Assembly (NCBI GenBank): GCA_035578905.1
Contig: JAQJVL010000005.1
Span: 3,429,474-3,493,473, forward strand
Origin: Stictocephala bisonia
Taxonomy: Eukaryota; Arthropoda; Insecta; Hemiptera; Membracidae
Direction of reading: 5' to 3'
Length of the DNA stretch: 64,000 nt
How positions within the stretch are numbered: the first letter of the stretch is position 1; every line of letters starts with the position of its first letter. Below are positions 57,985 to 64,000 of the stretch, one piece after another. The notes under the pieces were generated by a model that was given only the letters and a program-made list of their open reading frames with translations, did no database searches and was not told the origin of the DNA. Position numbers and translations under genes: made by a program.

Positions 57985-60900
57985 TCCTTTAAACGTCTGT
58001 AAAGGTCTTGGAAACTCTGTAAAGAATGCCAAGAACCTGAAGAGCCTTGTTGCAAATCTTGTTGATATATGGTACCCAGCTCAAAGAGGAAGTTAATATA
58101 ACACAAGGTCTTTCATTTCAGCAGTCCTGGTCAGCAGAACACCCTGAATGGAATAGGAGTTGATAATTGGGTTCAAAATGCGATGGAATGTCATGCTGAT
58201 TCTCATTGTCATCCAGATTGAGTTTTGTTTTCAGTGCACCATTGCTCAACTTTCATAATGTAATCTTGCAAACCTGACACATCCTGAGGAGAAGAAATGG
58301 CAGAAAAAAGTTCCATATCATCTGCAAAGAACAAATTACTACAGCTCAGGGATGTAACAATATTATCTATGTGCAGTTTATGTTGAATAAGATGGGTCCA
58401 AGATGAGATCTTTTGAGGTACTCCATGAGAGGCATGAAACTCCTTCAATAACGTGCTGCTGTATTTTACTATACATTTTTGATCACATAAGTAACTCCTA
58501 AACCATTGAAAAAAACTCCTGTATACATAGTTTTAAGAGTTAATTCCAGTATCTTCGCCTTAAAAAGAATGTCATCCCTATGCAGTAAGGAAGTTTTAAA
58601 AATTATATTTCATACCCATATTCAGTCACAAATAGCATATGGCATATGTGTCTATGGTGGTAACTCCATCAAAAACTTGATGAGATTATTAATTTTACAG
58701 AAGAAAGACACAAGGATAATTCTGAAACTAAAAACAACAGAATCTGTAAAAGACCGCTTTACTCAATTACGAGTTTTAACTGAATTTGGATTATATATTT
58801 TGGATTGTGTAATGTTTGTAAGAGACCACTGTAAAATATGACATCACACAGCAAAGTTCATAGTTACGGCACAAGGGATAAAAATTCAATCGTCCTCCCT
58901 GAACATAATGTAGAATTATTTAAAAATAAAAGATCATTTATGGATTATGGATTCTAAATTTTATATAGCTTACCAAACTATATAAAACAATATATTAACA
59001 GTAATAATTACAGAATAAAGTTTAAAAACTACCTAATTGACAAATCGTTAGATTCTTTTTTAGATGAATTTTTTACTCATTAGTTACTTATGTTAATCTA
59101 ATGCCCAATTGTATTATTTATAACACTATTTACTGAATATATTGTACTATATACAAATAAAGATATTTGTGTTGAATTGAATTGAAAGTGTCTTAAGAAT
59201 CCTCTTGATTGTAGCTTTTCAGTTAGAATGGAGTTGCATACACGGTCCAACGGCTTTGAGAAGTCCAAACTGACGGAATCGACTTACTTCTTTTGGCGGA
59301 ATGCTTCGACAATTTGAGTCTGGAAAAGAACGAAGTTGTTTGTGGTGGACTATTAGAATTAACCACAAAAAAACTGGTAAGCAACACCTATGCTTGCTTG
59401 TGGACAAAGTTCTGCCAATTTTGAAGGAAAATTTACTGAGGGCAAGCTTTTCGAAAACCTTAGTCAGCACTGGCAATATGGTTATTGGTCTATAGTTCCT
59501 TTTATTTCACTGGACCCTTCTTGTGGATAGGCACTAAATGACCTGTTTTTAAGATATCAGGGAAGATGCCAGAAGACAAGGATTTGATTAACAACGTGGT
59601 AAGTAGTTGAGCAATTAGATCAGCATCGTGCTTTATTATTACAGTATGTGGTATAAAGTCCGACCCAGGTCCTTTCTTAGTATCCAGTTTCTTGAGTGTT
59701 TTCAAAACATCCACGGCGTCTATAATGAAGGAGGAGAATCGAACACATGATGATAAACTAGGTTTTGCAACAGATTTGAGTTGTCGCTAGGAGAGAAAAC
59801 CAAGACAATGAAGTCAGCGAACATGTTTGAAGCTTCAATATTGGATTGTGCTGAGGAGCCATCAAAGTACATTGTGGTGGGTGCTGAATCAGACTTGTTT
59901 AAGGATTTGATGTAATCAAGTTATGCTTCATTGCACTCTGGGCTCTGTTCACATGTTGGCTAAAGCAAGCTGTGGATAGAGTCCTACATTGTGATCTTAT
60001 CTTAGCAAATTGGCTGTACCAGTAACTGTTTTGAGAGGGGGTTCCTTAGTAGAATTTGGAGTAGGTCTTCTTCAATATGGTACGGCGGATCAAATCTTTG
60101 CTAAGCAAAACAGGGAAAGCTGAGGTCCCAAATTTAGTTGTGGGAGAACTCAGTGAGACACTATCCCTGTGTTGATGAACGTGTTAAAATAAATATTAAC
60201 ATCCTTGTAGGAAACTAACCCTGTCATGTCTGTACTCCTGAGGTCCTGTAGAACCTTGTCACAGTCGCATCTCTTAGTCTTAACGTTGGTTTGGTAGATG
60301 CCACTTGGTTCTACTTTTATAGGGAGAGAGAATTCTACAGACAAGGATGGGAGGTGAATATCCTCTGGGAGCATAGGATCAGCGTAACAGCAAACTGCAA
60401 CATCTTGAGAAGACGAGAGACACAAATCTGATTACACACTGTAGTTTGTAATTTTGTTTGCTTGAGTGATGCCAAATATTTTTATCATGTTCATTATAAT
60501 CTGTGAAGAACTATCACAAGGTGTGTGTGTGTGTGTGTGGAAACCCAATCCATATTAGGCTAGTTGAAATCACCAAGCAATAAAATATTTTAGAAGCCAT
60601 GTTTGTTCATTATTTCCTCAAGGGTATCAGTAAAGTCACTGTAGCTTGTAGCAGGTTTGTTGGAAGGTATTTAGACTCTAGCAAGAAGCATTTTCTTACT
60701 GCAAGACACGTTGATAGAGATTAAAAAAAAGCCTCTGAAGGGGTATCTGCTGAGATTTGGGCACATTTTATGCTGTGAGCAATGGCAATCAGAACTCTAT
60801 CACTACTAGATTTACTAGTTTCATTTATATCTTGATCAAGTCGAAATATACAATGGTGATTTTATAATCCAAGTTTGTTGGGGAGAAGCTGGGGTTTAAA

Positions 60901-61060
60901 ATGGTTTCGGTGAAAACAATAATATCATGTATGCAAGTGTTTGAAGAATTCCGAAGCTCCGCTGTTTTTGTCCTGAGTCCATTAGTATTTTGGTAATACT
61001 GAATATCTGAATATATATTTAGGCTAAACCGTTGGAAAAAGATAGTTTTTTGTTTTGTTT
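57985..61060 (-). pseudogene. Jockey-like LINE, ORF2 remnant (interrupted)
   Basis: Decayed endonuclease/RT polyprotein read from about 61060 down to 57985. Endonuclease: LLGDFN and MDWVSTH near 60590-60540, next to a (GT)n tract. Linker: NVKTKRCDCDKVLQDL in 60425-60150. RT: LDTKKGPGSDFIPHT and SGIFPDILKTGHLVPIHKKG (59714-59502), TKVFEKL (59476), box A as LDFSKPLDRV in a shifted frame near 59265, then WFRSYLCDQK, HGVPQK and FFADDMELF (about 58510-58300), and QDVSGLQDYI and VEQWCTENK to 58209. A damaged KDLGV-type region continues to about 57985. Stops and frameshifts occur throughout. It is interrupted at 58512-59180 by a second LINE in the opposite orientation. Confidence 0.85.
58512..59180 (+). 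mobile_element. 5'-truncated LINE inserted into the older LINE
   Basis: Plus-strand 3' end of a Jockey-like LINE. The reading frame to 58841 gives ALKRMSSLCSKEVLKIIFHT, HIQSQIAYGICVYGG and LILQKKDTRIILKL, the RT C-terminal region, followed by a damaged stretch and a 3' tail AATAAAGATATTTGTGTTGAATTG. ATTGAAA flanks it on both sides (58505-58511 and 59181-59187), a target duplication. Removing it joins ...RHFQ and WFRSYL of the minus-strand LINE. Stops downstream show that it too is dead. Confidence 0.82.
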
Positions 61061-62140
61061 ATAATCTTTGGGGACCATTTATGTATTAAATTGTTAGGTC
61101 TGTTTCCCCATTCTTGGTACGAAGATCGAGTGTTTTCCGGAGGTTCACCAGAGTATTGTGTTCACTCCTAGTCCTGTCATGTGTTATGGACAGTTAGACC
61201 TCTTGCAATGTGTCAGTAGTAAAATTCCAAAACATATATCTCACTTCGCCTGGGCTCTGCAAAATGAGTTTGATGGGTCTTGATGGCTTTGCCGAAAACT
61301 TTCCAATCCAGAAAACCGTAAAGTACTTTACTTGGGAACTGGTGTTTTCTGAAGAGTTGAAAACTATAATGTTGGGCTGCATAGATGCACGGTCTACTTA
61401 CCTGTGAGTAGAGGTCTTCTAATAAAGACTTTACTTCACTTTCGCTTTTATAGTAATCTGTTAACGCGTGGTTCTATCTCAGACAACGACTGTGAGAGTT
61501 TGTTAAAGTTCTCCTTCAAAGCAGTAATTTATTGGAAATAGGTTCAATATAGATTTTTGTGGCAAGCAAGTTCATTTTCATAAGAATATCTTCTAGAACA
61601 TTTGCAATTGGTGTCGGGTTGGAGCTAGTTTTGTAGCAGTCACTTGTCTAATGTTTGTAATCTGTCTGGTTCATTTTAAGACATTCTGAGTGGAACCATC
61701 AATCACAATCATCACATTGAATTCTTTTGTCCATGTCAGTAACTATAATCGTACAGCGTACACAAGTCTCAAGACCATTCATTTTCAGATTGGCTTTGTT
61801 TTGTATTTAAAGTAGTCTTCTACTCTAATGTATTACTATTACTGCTTAATCTATAGAAGAGGAACTTAATTCTTTCAAACAATTTTTCTTGATTGATTTC
61901 AAGACATTTTTAGAAATTCATCTCTAAAAATCTCCAAAATTGGTCATCAGACATTTTCGAATGGTGTATAATCAATTACATAACTTTAAATGTGGGCAAG
62001 TGCTAAGTGTTGTCTTTTACTTGATCTTCAGCTGTTACTATTTGACTACAGGATTGATGGATCCATTTTAAGACGTGCTCAATCTGTGTCTGATCTAGGA
62101 ATGATACTTTCATTCCTGAAGCTCACATTAATATAATTTG
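61061..62140 (-). pseudogene. Jockey-like LINE ORF1 (gag-like) remnant
   Basis: Upstream part of the same minus-strand LINE. The frame 61382-61194 gives KYFTVFWIGKFSAKPSRPIK and LILQSPGEV, matching the RIGK...RPIKV.L.S..EV block of Jockey ORF1 proteins. Farther upstream, near 62130-62040, is an IEHVLKWIHQSCSQ segment of coiled-coil type. The frames in between are broken. No zinc knuckles were recognised. The 5' end of the element probably lies between 62140 and 62700. Confidence 0.6.
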
Positions 62141-62698
62141 CGATCAAACCGATAAGCTATTGGGTTTTCTTGTTCAGACATCTAGAAGTGGAATTAATGT
62201 TTATGCCTAAGGAATATTCACTGTGTTTCATTGGTCAGTGTCGTGTGGGCACTGTACCAACTTGGAAACATACAGTGACTACAGAGAATCAAAAGCTGCT
62301 TCGCTAGAGTTAGAGAAACACTATAGGCACAAAGAGGTTAAATGGCCTTGCCCTGCTTTTTATTCACAAAGAAAATAGATATAAAATCTGAGGATATTAT
62401 TAGTAAACTTGCTAAGAAACCTCGACATTTAACTTTTTTGTAAACTAAACTGTACATTTTTAGTTGGGTAAAAATTGTTCCTGCTAATTAAAGTGAGTTG
62501 AAAAGTATCATGATGTAATTCAGAAAACTTATGTTTTTCTGTGTTTGTTCTATTACAAGGACGAAATCAAAAATGTGTTTTTATTTGCTTCTTATATAAG
62601 TTTCCTAACAAAAGCTATTTAATTAGCAGATGCTTATGTAATAGTTCTGTGTAGATATTCTTCCATCACATACTCTTCTTCCACAGGTAGGAAAGGTT
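62141..62698. other. DNA without recognisable genes
   Basis: No gene supported; may include the 5' UTR of the minus-strand LINE. Confidence 0.45.
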
Positions 62699-62706
62699 TC
62701 AATACC
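62699..62706. repeat. Left 8-bp target-site duplication (TCAATACC)
   Basis: Exact match to 63401-63408, directly outside the terminal repeat of the hAT-like element. Confidence 0.88.
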
Positions 62707-63400
62707 CAGGCTTGGGACTAACGATTAAAAATAATCGTTAGTTTTTCTGTTAACTTTTCAACTTATTCGTTAGTTTTGGGGATGTTTAACTTTTAACTTT
62801 AACTAGTTAACAAATTCACTAACGATTAAACTAACTCAGTTAGTTTTACAAACGAGGTAACTTACGGTTTGTCCCGTGGAATGTAGACAATGGCGGAGAA
62901 AGCGTCCAAAACTTTGGTCAAAGACCGGGCGTTTTCCTCAATCCCAAGTATTCGCCGACAAACAAAGTCATGAGTCACATCCCACCCCTGTCCGCCATCT
63001 TCCTGCCCTGCCCATAATTAATAGACACACCCAACGTGTCCCATTGTTGTTTGTCCAATACGTAGTCATAGTGTTAGTGATAATACTGGGAGACTTGAAG
63101 GTGGATTCATTTCAGTTTTAAAGTTTGCCGAGTGAATAATAAAGTGTGTTGAATTAGTTTCCAGGCGGTTTACATTATGTATAATAATAAAAGACAACAG
63201 TGTTTTTGTAAATAATTGTATGTATTCTTTCATGCCACACAAACTAACTTTTAACTTTTAATTTCAGTTACTTTTTTAAAATTTAACTTTAATCAGTTAG
63301 TTTCATTGAACTCTAACTTTTAACTTCAATTAGTTAGTTTAATAGAGGATTAACTTTAACTTTATTCAGTTAAAAATAATTGTTAACTTTCCCAAGTCTG
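62707..63400. mobile_element. hAT-like non-autonomous DNA element
   Basis: 694 bp with terminal inverted repeats CAGGCTTGGGA (left) and TCCCAAGTCTG-type (right, complement CAGACTTGGGA) and an exact 8-bp duplication TCAATACC on both sides, the signature of the hAT superfamily. The subterminal regions are packed with TTAACTTTTAACTTT and AGTTAGTTT motifs in both orientations, likely protein-binding repeats. The centre (62870-63110) is GC-richer with no transposase domain; the 81-codon frame there is not convincing. Confidence 0.85.
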
Positions 63401-63408
63401 TCAATACC
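63401..63408. repeat. Right 8-bp target-site duplication (TCAATACC)
   Basis: Pairs with 62699-62706. Confidence 0.88.
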
Positions 63409-64000
63409 ACTGTATGCGAATGGGTGGATGGGTCAATACTCAATACCACTACACTGAATTTTTTTCCCAGGTTCGCCCCTGTTTAGTACATAAACTTGTA
63501 CAAAGATGAACTGAGGGCTATACATGCAGCGTATAATGGTGTCCATTTAAATGTAAACACGTCTTGGTTTGAAAGTGTTTGTTAACATATGCTATTTAAT
63601 TGGTATGTGGGTGGTGTTGATATTGGTAATGGAAAGTTTTCTAATGCTTGTTGAGTAAGGTGCAGTTTTTATTAGGTAATCCAGAGTGTTCGCTACGTGA
63701 CAAGTGTTTTAAAATGTGAAAGCAATATAAAATTAAATGCGGCGTAAAACATGTAAATAAAAGAAAGGGTGGTGCTATTAATACCTCCCAAATGTAGTTC
63801 AGAAGGTCCTGGTCCATTGGGCCTAGGGCGTCGTCTCTGGAAGTGGGTTGTCTAGGGCTGCAGTGTCCAGAGCAGAGAATTTATCACTACATTGACGTAG
63901 TCCAGGAGGTAGCAAGCATCAGAAAAAATAGACTCACTCGGAAGTAACAGATATACAGTATTTCTTTTAGAAAGTTACAAGAAATACAAAGTATAATAAG
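63409..64000. other. DNA without recognisable genes
   Basis: No gene or known repeat recognised up to the window end. Confidence 0.5.

Noticed and set aside
62876..63121. 81-codon ORF inside the hAT-like element as a transposase remnant
   Set aside because: No hAT dimerisation or catalytic motif visible; composition follows the GC-richer core of the element.

Overview
This window looks like non-coding DNA from an arthropod nuclear genome, most likely an insect and possibly a hemipteran (inference). It is AT-rich and intron-like. It holds non-LTR retrotransposon (LINE) fragments of several clades, TA-flanked palindromic elements, tRNA- and 5S-derived retroposon-like sequences, many minisatellite arrays, and a short perfect run of the arthropod telomere motif TTAGG/CCTAA at 10916-10944. 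I see no operon, bacterial gene or CRISPR array.

Only one host-gene piece is recognisable. It is the first coding exon of mitochondrial proline dehydrogenase (slgA/PRODH) on the minus strand at 57123-57458, ending in a GTAAGT splice donor. Later exons should lie at lower coordinates on the minus strand. I found none, so much or all of 1-57122 could be first-intron DNA (inference).

Layout. 1-7935: an old I/R1/LOA-group LINE with RNase H, split by an intact-looking Jockey/CR1-group LINE (2252-6608) whose 5' region is a tandem array. 8-16 kb: a TA-flanked palindrome, a foldback with a telomere-like centre, and a 94/96-bp array. 16-22 kb: 57-, 84- and 75-bp arrays; the last is about 4 kb. 22.7-29.4 kb: three TA-flanked inverted-repeat elements and an RTE-type LINE fragment. 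30-36.3 kb: arrays of a 99-bp tRNA-like unit and of 134-, 38- and 50-bp units. 39-41 kb: an unrelated 75-bp array. 41-49 kb: a tRNA-derived SINE, another foldback, a 59-bp array and a third copy of the 1-kb palindrome. 50-56.4 kb: more palindromes, LINE 3' ends, a 5S-rRNA-like segment and a pogo/Tigger-like element. 57-62 kb: the slgA exon and its 5' flank, then a decayed minus-strand LINE interrupted by a second LINE in the opposite orientation. 62.7-63.4 kb: a hAT-like non-autonomous element with an exact 8-bp target duplication.

Apart from the slgA exon and the 954-codon LINE ORF, I do not regard the open reading frames here as genes. Most are read-through of tandem repeats whose period is a multiple of 3, or AT-rich chance ORFs. 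The features best worth following are the three-copy family of roughly 1-kb palindromes, the tandem tRNA-like array, the LINE with a repeated 5' region, the 5S-like segment and the several datable nested insertions.
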